A stretch of DNA of 64,000 nt from Clostridium_AD sp964467165 (GCA_964467165.1 CAYXOL010000023.1:8388-72387); one strand, 5' to 3'; counted from the first letter of the stretch, positions 36,964 to 45,909 are shown. Notes: generated by a model from the sequence alone, not told the origin. Numbers and translations: made by a program.

Positions 36964-37428
36964 TTATATATCTAACTTTGCTTCTAAATATGGTGCTGTT
37001 TTTTTTGAATTTGTACTACCATAAAAATTAATTTTTATTTTGTTTTCTTTATAGTGATAATATTCACATCTGTGCTTACTGTTTCCAAAAGCTGTTGCAT
37101 ACAATCCCATAAGTATTCCAACAATAGCTATAAAGGGTCCTAATAATATTATATTAAAAAGTCCTAAGCCAACTGCTGCAATAACAGCTCTCCCAATATT
37201 TATTGAAGATTTTGTGCTTTGTGCTTTCTCAATCATATAGTTTGCTCTTAACTGTTTTGCAATAGTTTTAGGTTCTCCAAGGGATAATGCTACATTTTCT
37301 TCACTTCTCCCTTGTTCTATGCCTATGGTAAAATATTCATCGTAATCTGTTGAAATATCTTGTTTTTCCTCTTCTGAAACATTACTTAAATTCCTTGAAA
37401 GTTCTTTCATAAATTCATTTTTATTCAT
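36964..37428 (-). CDS. DUF1700 (HAAS) membrane protein, possibly shortened
   Basis: 154 residues. The first 65 residues match the DUF1700/HAAS helical domain (EFMKELSRNL, then DYDEYFTIGIEQGRSEENV and SLGEPKTIAKQL), followed by hydrophobic segments (AVIAAVGLGLFNIILLGPFIAIVGILMGL). The last 45 residues are polar and unlike the usual further helices, so the 3' part may be altered. In Firmicutes this gene normally follows a padR repressor gene that controls it, and here it follows a padR fragment. The start (ATG 37428) overlaps the padR stop; GTG 37437 and ATG 37434 are alternatives. Confidence 0.65.
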   Translation of the reverse strand: MNKNEFMKELSRNLSNVSEEEKQDISTDYDEYFTIGIEQGRSEENVALSLGEPKTIAKQLRANYMIEKAQSTKSSINIGRAVIAAVGLGLFNIILLGPFIAIVGILMGLYATAFGNSKHRCEYYHYKENKIKINFYGSTNSKKTAPYLEAKLDI

Positions 37429-37591
37429 ATCCATCACTTTTTAATCGCCTAAGCAAAGGGTATATGGTTCCTTCTGATATATCTATATCTTGTGAAATTT
37501 CATTTACAAGCTCATATCCGTAGCAATCTCTACCTTCAAGTACGGATAATACACATAATTCAAGAACGCCCTTTTTAAATTGTACATTCAT
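37421..37591 (-). pseudogene. Truncated PadR-family regulator
   Basis: The first 55 codons encode the N-terminal half of a PadR regulator: VQFKKGVLELCVLSVLEG, then YGYELVNEISQ and SEGTIYPLLRRLKSDGY. PadR proteins are about 105 residues; here the frame stops right after LKSDGY-E, inside the winged helix, and the DUF1700 start codon overlaps. The second half of the wing and the dimerisation helix are missing, which suggests a deletion that joined padR to its target gene. Good AAGGTG site before the ATG at 37591. Confidence 0.7.
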
Positions 37592-37698
37592 TAATTCACC
37601 TTCTTTTGAATTATATTCCCTTTTATTTTTATTATGTCTATGTCACTTAACACTGAATTTCATATAATATAATTAGTATAGATTTTTAGGGGGTCTTT

Positions 37699-38022
37699 AT
37701 TATATTAAAAACAATAAATTTAAGTCACCCCAGAAAAGCCGTAGTAAATATTATTAATAATTCTATCTTTAAATCAAAACTAAAAGATATTAAATTTAGC
37801 AAAACCCCAACCATAATAGCTTGTATAGTGGGTGGCATATTACTAAACCATAATTATGTATATGCTAAGGGTGTTACACATGAAGGTACAGAAGTTATTA
37901 ATTTTTTATCTATATTGGGACCACCAACGTTACTTACATTAGCAGAAATCTACAAGGTAAGGTCTTCTATAAAAATCTACATGGAGAATTTAAAATTAAT
38001 TACAATAAAAAACGACAAGTAA
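37699..38022 (+). CDS. Small membrane protein, possibly with ATT start
   Basis: An uncharacterised product with one hydrophobic segment (IIACIVGGILLNHNYVYA) and a second weaker one (FLSILGPPTLLTLAEIY). The frame is open from 37690 to the stop at 38022, with a GGGGG site at 37688-37693. No ATG, GTG or TTG occurs in frame until GTG 37828, which lacks a site. I place the start at the ATT at 37699 (5 bases after the site), giving 107 residues; the shorter 64-residue product is the alternative. A strong terminator includes its stop codon, which supports a real gene. Confidence 0.45.
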   Translation: MILKTINLSHPRKAVVNIINNSIFKSKLKDIKFSKTPTIIACIVGGILLNHNYVYAKGVTHEGTEVINFLSILGPPTLLTLAEIYKVRSSIKIYMENLKLITIKNDK

Positions 38023-38042
38023 TGAAACTTGTCGTTTTTTAT
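38009..38042 (+). terminator. Terminator of the small membrane protein gene
   Basis: 12-bp perfect stem AAAACGACAAGT / ACTTGTCGTTTT with a 6-base loop, followed by a T-run. The left arm overlaps the last codons and stop of the gene. Confidence 0.85.
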
Positions 38043-38186
38043 TTCTCTATATTTACTATTTTATTGTACTATTTTATTTCAATAAGAGAAATCAATCCAT
38101 ATGCCAAGGTTTCTCCCCTGGATAAATAATCATGAGCACTATTAAAGCATTGTTCAGTATTAAACACATAATACTTTTTTCACTTA

Positions 38187-38393
38187 TTACTTTTCTTTGT
38201 CAGAGCTCTTTTTTCCATAAAGTTTATGTAGTATAGAATCATATTGCCCTAACTTATCAGCTAACATATGCCAATTCTTATGTTCAGCATTTGACACATT
38301 CACTTGATTAGTTTCAATGTTTTTAACCCTCAAACTAATATCTTTAATATCCTTTTGCATTTGTATTAGTATCTCTTTAATTTCATTATCCAT
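38187..38393 (-). CDS. Small coiled-coil-like protein
   Basis: 68 residues, unrecognised. It looks like a helical, amphipathic protein (EIKEILIQMQKDIKDIS then a RVKNIETNQ stretch) with a charged, Lys-rich end. Similar short coiled-coil proteins occur in clostridia without known role. The start used is ATG 38393, 7 to 8 bases after AAGGAG; a longer frame to 38477 lacks a site. Confidence 0.6.
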   Translation of the reverse strand: MDNEIKEILIQMQKDIKDISLRVKNIETNQVNVSNAEHKNWHMLADKLGQYDSILHKLYGKKSSDKEK

Positions 38394-38577
38394 AATGATC
38401 TCCTTCTCAGTCTCTATATTATATTTAAATCTATTATACATTGTTTTTATACTTATTACATAATTTAAGAACAGCATTTAAAGTCTTTATACTTATCTTT
38501 AAACCTTTCTGTTACTTAAACTAGCTTCCTTAATGTGTTTATTGTATTCTCCCTTGCAACAATTGCTACGAGCCAGG

Positions 38578-39738
38578 CTAAGGTAAAAACTCTACTGGTG
38601 GCTCCTGTAAAAAACCAAAATAGTGTGCAAGTGCATTAACTATGCGTTCTGAAGCCTTACCATCTCCAAATGGGTTCTTTGCATTTGCTCTTCTAGCATA
38701 TTCATCATCATCTATCAACAATTTATTTGTCTCCTCATATATAGCCTCCTCAGTGGTTCCACATAATATAGTAACACCTGAATCTACACCTTCAGGTCTC
38801 TCGGTTGTGTCACGCATTAGTACTAATGGTTTATGAAATACAGGACATTCCTCTTGAAGCCCACCTGAGTCACTCATAACTAGATACGCTCTTGATATTA
38901 AATTAATCATTTCACGATAATCTATTGGATCTATTAATATTATCCTCTCATGATTGGAGAGGATAGATTTAGCTGTTTCTTGCACTATTGGGCTTAAATG
39001 CACAGGATAAATCATAGTAATATCTGGATGATCATTAACTATGCGACGCATTGCTCTAAACATCTGTTTCATTGGCTCACCATAATTTTCACGACGATGT
39101 GCTGTTACCAGTACTATTCTCTTTGAATAATCAATAATACTCAGTCTTGGCTCTTGAAAACAATAGTCTGATTCATACATTGCCATTGCTGAGTCAATTT
39201 GTGTTTGACCAGTAACATATATATAATCTGAATTTATTCCTTCTCTTAACAAATTTTCTCGATTTACTGAGGTAGGTGCTAAAAAAACACTTGATATAAC
39301 ATCTATAACACACCGGTTAATTTCTTCTGGCCAAGGTGAAGTTTTATTAAATGATCGTAGTCCTGCCTCAACATGAGCTACTGGAATTTTACTATAGGTA
39401 GCTGCAAGTGCAGCACTTACAGTAGTTTGAGTATCTCCATGAACTAAAACTAAATCCGGCTTTTCCTTAGCAAATATTTCATCTAGACCTGTTATAACTG
39501 TAGATGTGACATAAGAAAGTGTTTGCTGTACTTTCATAATATCAAGGTCTATATCTGGCTCTAAATTAAAAGCATTTAGTGCTTTTAGCAACTGCTCTTT
39601 GTGCTGACCAGTTGAAATAACTATTGTTTCAAACCAGTGTGGATATTTTTTAAGTTCTCGAATTACTGTTCCCATCTTTGTTGCCTCTGGTCTAGTACCA
39701 AAAACAACCATTATTTTCTTTTTTGTTTCTTCCTTCAT
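38578..39738 (-). CDS. wecB: UDP-N-acetylglucosamine 2-epimerase (non-hydrolysing)
   Basis: Cytosolic enzyme that interconverts UDP-GlcNAc and UDP-ManNAc, which feeds cell-wall teichoic acid linkage units or surface polysaccharides. Family motifs are clear: VVFGTRPEATKM near the N-terminus, VHGDTQTT, HVEAGLRSF, VTAHRRENYG, DSGGLQEE in the C-terminal domain. 386 residues is the usual length. The start used is ATG 39738 with AGAGGT 8 bases upstream. It has its own promoter (39789-39817) downstream of the aminotransferase terminator. Confidence 0.93.
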   Translation of the reverse strand: MKEETKKKIMVVFGTRPEATKMGTVIRELKKYPHWFETIVISTGQHKEQLLKALNAFNLEPDIDLDIMKVQQTLSYVTSTVITGLDEIFAKEKPDLVLVHGDTQTTVSAALAATYSKIPVAHVEAGLRSFNKTSPWPEEINRCVIDVISSVFLAPTSVNRENLLREGINSDYIYVTGQTQIDSAMAMYESDYCFQEPRLSIIDYSKRIVLVTAHRRENYGEPMKQMFRAMRRIVNDHPDITMIYPVHLSPIVQETAKSILSNHERIILIDPIDYREMINLISRAYLVMSDSGGLQEECPVFHKPLVLMRDTTERPEGVDSGVTILCGTTEEAIYEETNKLLIDDDEYARRANAKNPFGDGKASERIVNALAHYFGFLQEPPVEFLP

Positions 39739-39788
39739 AAATATACCTCTAACCTTTCTTTCAATTAAGTAATTTCTACAATAATTCA

Positions 39789-39817
39789 ATTATACTTACA
39801 TAAATCCCTAATATCAA
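39789..39817 (-). promoter_or_regulatory. Promoter of wecB
   Basis: Minus strand TTGATA (39817-39812), 17-base spacer, TATAAT (39794-39789). About 50 bases upstream of the wecB start. Confidence 0.6.
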
Positions 39818-39871
39818 CCTAATTATCCAAGTTTCGGATTTAACTATAGATATTCTTAATTGTATATCATT

Positions 39872-39922
39872 TAAAACAAAAAGAACATTCTCTAATTAGT
39901 CAGACTAATTAGGGAATGTTCT
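39872..39922 (-). terminator. Long terminator hairpin of the aminotransferase operon
   Basis: Arms at 39882-39901 and 39903-39922 pair over about 18 bp with one mismatch (TCTAATTAG / CTAATTAGG core), and the minus strand then reads TTTTTGTTTT. Confidence 0.8.
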
Positions 39923-39934
39923 CATAGACCAGGT

Positions 39935-40042
39935 TTAACAACATTTTGGAAGCTTCAAGTCTGACATCTTCTATAAATGGCAGTTGCCTAGCCTAAGAAG
40001 AATGCTTTGCTGGAAGTCTAATGCTGCTTCCAAAGTTGTTAA
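39935..40042. repeat. Unexplained inverted repeat enclosing 70 bases
   Basis: Left arm 39935-39953 (TTAACAACATTTTGGAAGC) pairs with right arm 40026-40042 (GCTTCCAAAGTTGTTAA) with a two-base bulge. The 72 bases between show partial self-complementarity and no gene. It lies in the 3' leader between the aminotransferase stop and its terminator; it may be a structured RNA or a mobile-repeat remnant. The arms recall integron attC ends only loosely. Confidence 0.5.
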
Positions 40043-40071
40043 TATTGCAGCATCGCAGATGATGATTTATC

Positions 40072-41193
40072 TTATTTTTTGTAGAATTTCTTAATAGTTT
40101 CGCAAACAAACTCTACTTCTTCCACAGTTATCTCTGGATATATAGGAAGAGCAATGATTTTATCTGCGGTTCTTTCAGCTACTGGGAAATCACCTTTTTT
40201 GTATCCTAAATATTCAAAGCATTTTTGAAGATGAAGTGGTATTGGATAATAAATGCTAGTTCCAATTTGATTTGCTTTTAAGTATTCTGAAAGCTCATTT
40301 CTTTTCTCCGCCAATACATTAAACACATAATAAACTGGTTTTTGATTTGCACTTATTTTAGGAATTTTAATATACTCACAATCTTGTAATCTGTCTATAT
40401 ATAGTTTTGCAATCTGATCTCTCTTTTTAATTGATTCATTTATATATTTCATTTTTACTTGTAGTATAGCAGCTTGCATTGAATCCAGTCTTGAATTATA
40501 ACCAATAAAATCATAATGATACTTCTTTGACGCTCCGTGAACCCTATACATCTTAGTAGTACGTGCTAAGTCTTCATCATTAGTCACTATCATACCTGCA
40601 TCGCCATAAGCTCCTAGCGTCTTTGTAGGGAAGAATGAAAATACTCCAAGGTCACCTATAGTACCTGCATGCTTGTATTCTGATCCATTACCTTTAAATC
40701 TCATACCAAATGATTCTGCAGAATCTTCTAAAACTCTTAGATTATTTCTATTAGATATATCCATAATCTTATCCATATCACCCATTTGTGAAAATAAATG
40801 AATTGGAATAATTCCAGCAGTATTTGTTGTTATTTTTTCTTCTATTTTATTGGCATCTATGCTAAAAGTTTCCTCATCAATATCTACAAATACAGGTTTA
40901 GCTCTATGCTTTGCAATGCAAGATGTAGAAGCGAGAAAAGTAAATGGTGAAGTTATTACTTCTTTACCATCTTTAAACCCTAGTATATCAGCAGCCATTA
41001 CTAGACCATCTGTACCCGATGCAACACCTATAGCATATTTAGCTCCAGTAAATTCTTTAACTGCACTTTCAAAGGCAGTTACTTCGCTTCCAAGAATGAA
41101 TGTTCCTCTTTCCATTACTCCTAAAACAGCATTGTCAAATTCTGATTTTTTCTCATTATATTCTCTTGTAGATGTATAAAATTTAACTTCCAT
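40072..41193 (-). CDS. DegT/DnrJ/EryC1/StrS-family aminotransferase
   Basis: PLP-dependent sugar aminotransferase, 373 residues, cytosolic, which converts a 3- or 4-keto nucleotide sugar to the amino sugar for a surface glycan. Motifs: VASGTDGLVMA, HLFSQMGDMD, EDSAESFG, and the PLP-lysine in SFFPTKTLGAYGDAGM, then GYNSRLDSMQAAIL. The substrate cannot be fixed from sequence. It is second in a two-gene operon, 33 bases after the other aminotransferase, with AGGTTAAATA upstream of the ATG. Confidence 0.88.
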   Translation of the reverse strand: MEVKFYTSTREYNEKKSEFDNAVLGVMERGTFILGSEVTAFESAVKEFTGAKYAIGVASGTDGLVMAADILGFKDGKEVITSPFTFLASTSCIAKHRAKPVFVDIDEETFSIDANKIEEKITTNTAGIIPIHLFSQMGDMDKIMDISNRNNLRVLEDSAESFGMRFKGNGSEYKHAGTIGDLGVFSFFPTKTLGAYGDAGMIVTNDEDLARTTKMYRVHGASKKYHYDFIGYNSRLDSMQAAILQVKMKYINESIKKRDQIAKLYIDRLQDCEYIKIPKISANQKPVYYVFNVLAEKRNELSEYLKANQIGTSIYYPIPLHLQKCFEYLGYKKGDFPVAERTADKIIALPIYPEITVEEVEFVCETIKKFYKK

Positions 41194-41226
41194 TATTTAA
41201 CCTCCGATTTAATATAAAAATATTTG

Positions 41227-42411
41227 CTATTTAGCTATTATTTCTTCTGCACATCTTATTACCTCATTAATTACATACTGCGCATCTTCCAATTTAAGCG
41301 TTGAGTATACTGGAAGGGTTATTTCATTTGCATATTGATTGTATGCATTTGGATAATCCTCTATTGAAAATCCAAGGTTTTTATAAAGTGTAAACATTGG
41401 TAGTGGGGTAAAATGAACATTAGTGGCTATACCCAAATCTGCAACCTTTTGTATTAACTCATCCCTTTGCATCTCAGTAAATCCTTTTAATCTTAATGGA
41501 TATAAATGATAAGAAGTCTCGTTATTTGCATCTTTTGTAAAAGGAATTATTGCCCACGGTTTAGTGCCAAGTGCTGTAGTATATATATCAAAAATAGCTC
41601 TTCGTTTTGTAAGCATTCCTTCATATCTTCTAATTTGTGCAAGACCTATAGCTGCATTAATATCTGTCATATTACATTTAAATCCATCTGTAATAATATC
41701 ATATTTCCAAGCTCCTGCTTTCATCTTAGACAATGCATCCTTTGACTGTCCATGAAGAGAGGTAATTTTGAGCTCTTTCTTTAAATCTTCCTTACCCTTA
41801 AAATTATTATCATTAAAAGTAATTGCTCCACCTTCTGCTGTTATTAAATTCTTAACTGCATGAAAGGAGTAAACGTGAAAGTCTGCCTGAGTTCCAACTT
41901 TTTCCCCTTTATATGTTGCTCCAAAGGAATGAGCAGAATCTGATATAAATATAATATCTTCTCTGTTTTTTTCCTTAAGCACTGCTTTTATAGCATCATA
42001 ATCTACAGGAACCCCTGCAAAATCTACAGTGATTATTGCTTTTGTTTTAGGTGTAATTGCCATAGCAATCTTTTGCTCATCTATTAAAAAGCTACCTTCT
42101 TTAACATCTACAAAAGTTGGTTTAATTCCTCTATGAATTATAACACTTGCAGTAGCTGTATATGTGTAAGGTGTTGTAATAACTTCATCACCCTCTGCTA
42201 TATTATAAACCTTTAATATAAGTTCTAACCCCGAAGTTGCGCTTGACAGTGCTACTGCATTATTCACATTACAATATTTAGCAATTTCATCTTCAAACTC
42301 CATGGTTTTAGGCCCAGTTGTAATCCAACCTGAATCTAGAACTTCCATTACAAGCTTCTTTTCTTCCTCTGTAATGTCTGGTGGTGAAAAAGGAATATTC
42401 TTAATTTTCAT
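41227..42411 (-). CDS. DegT/DnrJ/EryC1/StrS-family aminotransferase
   Basis: 394-residue paralogue of the enzyme at 40072 in the same superfamily but a different subgroup: ALSSATSGLEL, VDFAGVPVDYD, SDSAHSFGATYKG, PLP-lysine in SFHAVKNLITAEGGA. The start used is ATG 42411 (MKIKNIPFSPPDI), the family's usual N-terminus; TTG 42429 is the alternative. With its neighbour and wecB it forms a nucleotide-sugar block, but no glycosyltransferase or dehydratase lies in the window, so the product is unknown. Confidence 0.88.
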   Translation of the reverse strand: MKIKNIPFSPPDITEEEKKLVMEVLDSGWITTGPKTMEFEDEIAKYCNVNNAVALSSATSGLELILKVYNIAEGDEVITTPYTYTATASVIIHRGIKPTFVDVKEGSFLIDEQKIAMAITPKTKAIITVDFAGVPVDYDAIKAVLKEKNREDIIFISDSAHSFGATYKGEKVGTQADFHVYSFHAVKNLITAEGGAITFNDNNFKGKEDLKKELKITSLHGQSKDALSKMKAGAWKYDIITDGFKCNMTDINAAIGLAQIRRYEGMLTKRRAIFDIYTTALGTKPWAIIPFTKDANNETSYHLYPLRLKGFTEMQRDELIQKVADLGIATNVHFTPLPMFTLYKNLGFSIEDYPNAYNQYANEITLPVYSTLKLEDAQYVINEVIRCAEEIIAK

Positions 42412-42522
42412 ATATATCCAACCTTTCAATTTAGATTTTATTTTTAACTTAAACTATTTTTTATTTAAATTTTATAATTAATCCACAACACCTAAAAAAA
42501 TACACACAGATAAAATTTACAG

Positions 42523-43731
42523 TTATATACTCTTTTGCGCCTTGAAAAAGCCTGTATCCTTAGTTATGTAAATTCCATCTTCTGCTACAATTTTATCTTT
42601 TAAAAATTTGTTCAGCTCTTGAAGTCTTTCACTATTAAAACTTTCACCTACATTCCCTGGCATTGAAAACATATAATCAATAATAGGTACGGCTTCTGTT
42701 ACAATTAAATTGTCCTCATATCTTTTCATTTCAATATTATCAAACCATTTTTCCAACTTTTCAATACCGTTTTCTAGTTTAAATCTTGAAGTAATTTCCG
42801 AACTTTTAATATCCATGGTTTCTGATTTAAACATAGACATGATGTCCCTAATTTCCATCATATGATTTTGTCCAACAGTAGAAGCATAAAAATATCCACC
42901 GGGTTTTAATACTCTATGTATTTCTGACAGTGCCTTTTCGATGTTGCCCACATGATAAAGCATATGGTTTGCAATTACAACATCAAAACTACCCTGATCA
43001 TAAGGTATGTCCTCAGCGTCTATAATTTGAAACTTGAAATTTTCTGATTTTTTACCTAAGTTTATCTTAGCATCACTTAGCATGCCTTTTGAAAAATCAC
43101 TTAATGTAATATCTAAGTCCTTAGGGATTCTATCTTTGTTTTTCTCCCACAAATTTGCATCTCCACATCCAAGTTCAAGAATGGTTGACTTTTTAGGTAG
43201 ATTTAATCCATCAAAATACCATCTCATCCATCCATACTTATTTACACTAAAGATCTCATGAATGTTTATCCGGGCTCTTAAATTTGATGCATTTTCATAC
43301 TGCTCAATTAACCTTTTATCAGAGTTAATTACATTTATAATGTTGGTAAACTTATCCCAACTTACATTTTGTTTATTTTCCATGTCGATGGCTTCATCAA
43401 TAGCTTTTATTACCTTAAAAGTATGCGCGGCCCTTTGTTTCATAATTTTCTTTTGTATTTCTAAGGATTTTACGAAATTTTCATCAGTGACATCATTTTC
43501 AGTTATTTTCTTAATTTCAAGGAGAGAAAATCCAATAAATTTCAATGTTAAAATTTGTTGAAGCCTTGCAAAATCTTGATTACTATACAACCTATGCCCT
43601 ACCTCGCTGTAAGAACTCGGCTTCATTAAACTAATTTTATCATAATATCTAAGCGTTCTTAAGGTAACACCTGCTTTTTCTGCAAATTCACCAATTGTGA
43701 AAAAATGTGGTTCATTATTTTTCAATGTCAT
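42523..43731 (-). CDS. MerR regulator fused to SAM methyltransferase
   Basis: About 402 residues. The N-terminal 70 are a MerR-type winged helix (FTIGEFAEKAGVTLRTLRYYD, cut here as ITIGEF-like start and RTLRYYDKI), then a dimerisation helix to about 125, and after a linker a class I SAM methyltransferase (motif I ILELGCGDANLWE, motif II-like FDVVIANHMLYHV). The effector-binding domain of MerR is replaced by the enzyme, so methyl-group or substrate sensing is inferred. The start is uncertain: ATG 43731 is close to AAGGGG, and TTG 43722 has ideal spacing. It is probably autoregulated (see operator). Confidence 0.75.
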   Translation of the reverse strand: MTLKNNEPHFFTIGEFAEKAGVTLRTLRYYDKISLMKPSSYSEVGHRLYSNQDFARLQQILTLKFIGFSLLEIKKITENDVTDENFVKSLEIQKKIMKQRAAHTFKVIKAIDEAIDMENKQNVSWDKFTNIINVINSDKRLIEQYENASNLRARINIHEIFSVNKYGWMRWYFDGLNLPKKSTILELGCGDANLWEKNKDRIPKDLDITLSDFSKGMLSDAKINLGKKSENFKFQIIDAEDIPYDQGSFDVVIANHMLYHVGNIEKALSEIHRVLKPGGYFYASTVGQNHMMEIRDIMSMFKSETMDIKSSEITSRFKLENGIEKLEKWFDNIEMKRYEDNLIVTEAVPIIDYMFSMPGNVGESFNSERLQELNKFLKDKIVAEDGIYITKDTGFFKAQKSI

Positions 43732-43786
43732 CACCCCTTATAGAACTTAGACCATAAATATGTTATGATTTATCCCTCTATAGGTA

Positions 43787-43816
43787 TATTAACACATTAC
43801 GTTACGTCATGTGCAA
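43787..43816 (-). promoter_or_regulatory. MerR-type promoter with palindromic operator in spacer
   Basis: Minus strand TTGCAC (43816-43811), 18-base spacer, TTAATA (43792-43787). The spacer holds a near-perfect palindrome (43795-43811) of the form CATnACGTnACGTnATG. An operator inside a long spacer is the classic arrangement for MerR proteins, and the gene lies directly downstream. Confidence 0.6.
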
Positions 43817-43848
43817 TAGTTTTTCCCAAAAAAAATCAAAGAATTATT

Positions 43849-44730
43849 TTAATTCCTTTTACCACCCCTGATACTCCCACCGTAATGCTCACTGGGGGAT
43901 AATCCAAACCTCTTCTTAAATGCTCTAAAAAAACTAGAATAATCTCCAAATCCACATTCAGCGCATACCTGGGTTATTGACTTACCTTTCTTTATCAGTG
44001 AATCAGACATGATTAGTCTTTTTTGAATTATATAGTTATGAATTGTATATCCTGTTTGTCTTTTAAATTCATGCATTAGATAATATTTACTCATATAAAA
44101 GCTAATAGCTAGATTATCAATAGATAATTCATCACTAATATTCTCATTTATATAATCTAAGATAGCGGCAATGTTCTCATCATATTCAATATCATTTATA
44201 TCTTTGCTGTTTTCTATTGCCATATAGAATCTATTTAAAAAAACTAGAAGTTGTAATATTAATGAATTTTTCAATATATTACTTCCAAAATCACTACTTT
44301 TACATTCATCCTCAAGGCCAGCTAATATATGTTTTATTTTATCCAGTGATCCACCGCTTAGTCTAAGCATATTAAATTTTAATTTTACAGCTAATTCAAA
44401 ACTGAAAAGTAAATTACACTCATTAGTATTATGTTTCTCTAAAAATCTAGAATTTACCCAAATAACTATACGTTCATAGGGTTTAGAATAATCAATTACA
44501 GGTTTATGTACCTCACTACTACTTATAAGAAGTATATCCCAAGGCTTCAATTTATAAGCCTTACCTTCAATTAAATAGGTAACATTTCCTGATATAAAAA
44601 TTATTATTTTATTAAACTCATGGTGATGAAATTCAAATTCCATATTTCTCTGATCTTTTAAATGGAATAATTGAAAATCACTATTTAAATAACCTCTTTT
44701 ATTATTAAGCATATCCTTTTCGATTTTCAT
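43849..44730 (-). CDS. AraC-family regulator with cupin sensor
   Basis: 293 residues. N-terminal cupin-like ligand domain (EFEFHHHEFNKIIIF, DILLISSSEVHKP), C-terminal pair of helix-turn-helix motifs (IDNLAISFYMSKYYLMHEFK, then the conserved VCAECGFGDYSSFFRAFKKR and FGLSPSEHY). DNA-binding regulator; ligand unknown. GGAGGTATA before the ATG. It is divergent from the MurE-like gene (147 bases apart), so that gene is the likely target. Confidence 0.88.
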   Translation of the reverse strand: MKIEKDMLNNKRGYLNSDFQLFHLKDQRNMEFEFHHHEFNKIIIFISGNVTYLIEGKAYKLKPWDILLISSSEVHKPVIDYSKPYERIVIWVNSRFLEKHNTNECNLLFSFELAVKLKFNMLRLSGGSLDKIKHILAGLEDECKSSDFGSNILKNSLILQLLVFLNRFYMAIENSKDINDIEYDENIAAILDYINENISDELSIDNLAISFYMSKYYLMHEFKRQTGYTIHNYIIQKRLIMSDSLIKKGKSITQVCAECGFGDYSSFFRAFKKRFGLSPSEHYGGSIRGGKRN

Positions 44731-44877
44731 TATACCTCCTGCTACTTCTCTTTTTATGTAATAATTTAATACTATAGCATTTTTTGCAATGTTTCAAGCA
44801 TTTTTAGCAATTAACATTGCAAAAATTATGAATATAATAAGTATATAGACATAGTTTTATAAAACGGAGGACTAATT

Positions 44878-45864
44878 ATGAAAATGAAAGATCTTTTAAA
44901 AGGATTTCCCTATGAAGTTATTCAAGGCACGGATGAAATTAATATCCCTAATATTTCATGGGATTCAAGAAGTATAAAGCCTGATTCATTGTTCATTTGT
45001 GTAAAAAACAAAAATGTTGATAGGCATAATTATGCACATGATGCAATTGCAAGTGGTGCTACTTCATTATTAATAGAACATAAAATAGATAATATACCAA
45101 ATGGTATTACCGTAATAAAAGTTGAAAACACAAAACTAACTATGGCTACTATTGCAAGTTACTTTTATGATGAGCCTTCAAAAAAACTTAATCTTATTGG
45201 AATTACTGGAACTAACGGAAAAACAACTGTAACTTTCTTTATAACAAAAATATTAGAATGCATTGGACGCAGGGTTGGAATTATTAGTACTATTGAAAAC
45301 CGCATTGGAAATACCCCTTTAAAAACATCAAAATTAAATCCCACAACTCCTGACGCCATTGAACTTCAAGCCTCCTTTGCTGAAATGTTAGAGCATAATG
45401 TTACAGATGCTGTTATGGAAGTAACTTCTATAGCTCTAGAACAGCTTAGAACTTATACCTGTGATTTCGATATTGGTATCTTTACTAATTTAACGCAAGA
45501 TCATTTAGATGATCATGGCACAATGGAGAATTATAAAAAAGCAAAAATGAAATTATTTAAAATGTGTAGATTTGGAATTATTAATGCTGATGACACAGTA
45601 TCTGAAGATATAATCCAAAATTCCACCTGTGAAATTATCACCTATGGTATTGATACCACTGCTGATTTTATGGCAAAAGATATTCAGTATTCACAAGAAG
45701 GGGTATCTTTCACTTTGAAATTTTGTGATAATTATAAAAAAGTTTACCTTAACGTCCCTGGTAAATTCAATGTTTATAATGCCTTGAGTGCTATTGCTTG
45801 TTGTTATTTTTCAGGTTTCCCATTACACATAATTATTGCTGCACTAACCAATATTAAATTATGA
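44878..45864 (+). pseudogene. MurE-like ligase, C-terminal domain missing
   Basis: 328 residues of a UDP-MurNAc-tripeptide synthetase-like protein. The N-terminal uridine domain (ISWDSRSIKPDSLFICV) and central ATP domain (P-loop GITGTNGKTTVTFF, TTPDAIELQ, a MEVTSIALEQLR segment where MurE has MEVSSHAL) are present. The protein stops after ALTNIK, where MurE continues with the C-terminal domain that carries the amino-acid pocket (DNPR type); about 155 residues are absent. The AraC neighbour and good start suggest it is expressed, so it may be a shortened regulator- or non-ribosomal-type ligase, but decay is equally possible. SD GGAGG. Confidence 0.75.
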
Positions 45865-45894
45865 AGGTTCAGCATCCTGCATTCCGAACCTTCA
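45862..45894 (+). terminator. Hairpin after MurE-like gene
   Basis: 9-bp perfect stem TGAAGGTTC / GAACCTTCA overlapping the stop codon, with a 15-base loop and only a weak T-rich tail. Confidence 0.45.
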
Positions 45895-45909
45895 TTCAAT
45901 ATTTAAAAT

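Noticed and set aside
38050..38175. Minus-strand frame of about 32 codons ending YLSRGETLAYGLISLIEIK
   Set aside because: It looks protein-like, but has only a GTG start without a ribosome site. Could be a remnant of a larger gene; support too weak for a feature.
39935..40042. Integron attC site
   Set aside because: The arms contain TTAAC/GTTAA ends, but the attC core site order (RYYYAAC / GTTRRRY with extrahelical bases) is not matched, and no integrase is present.
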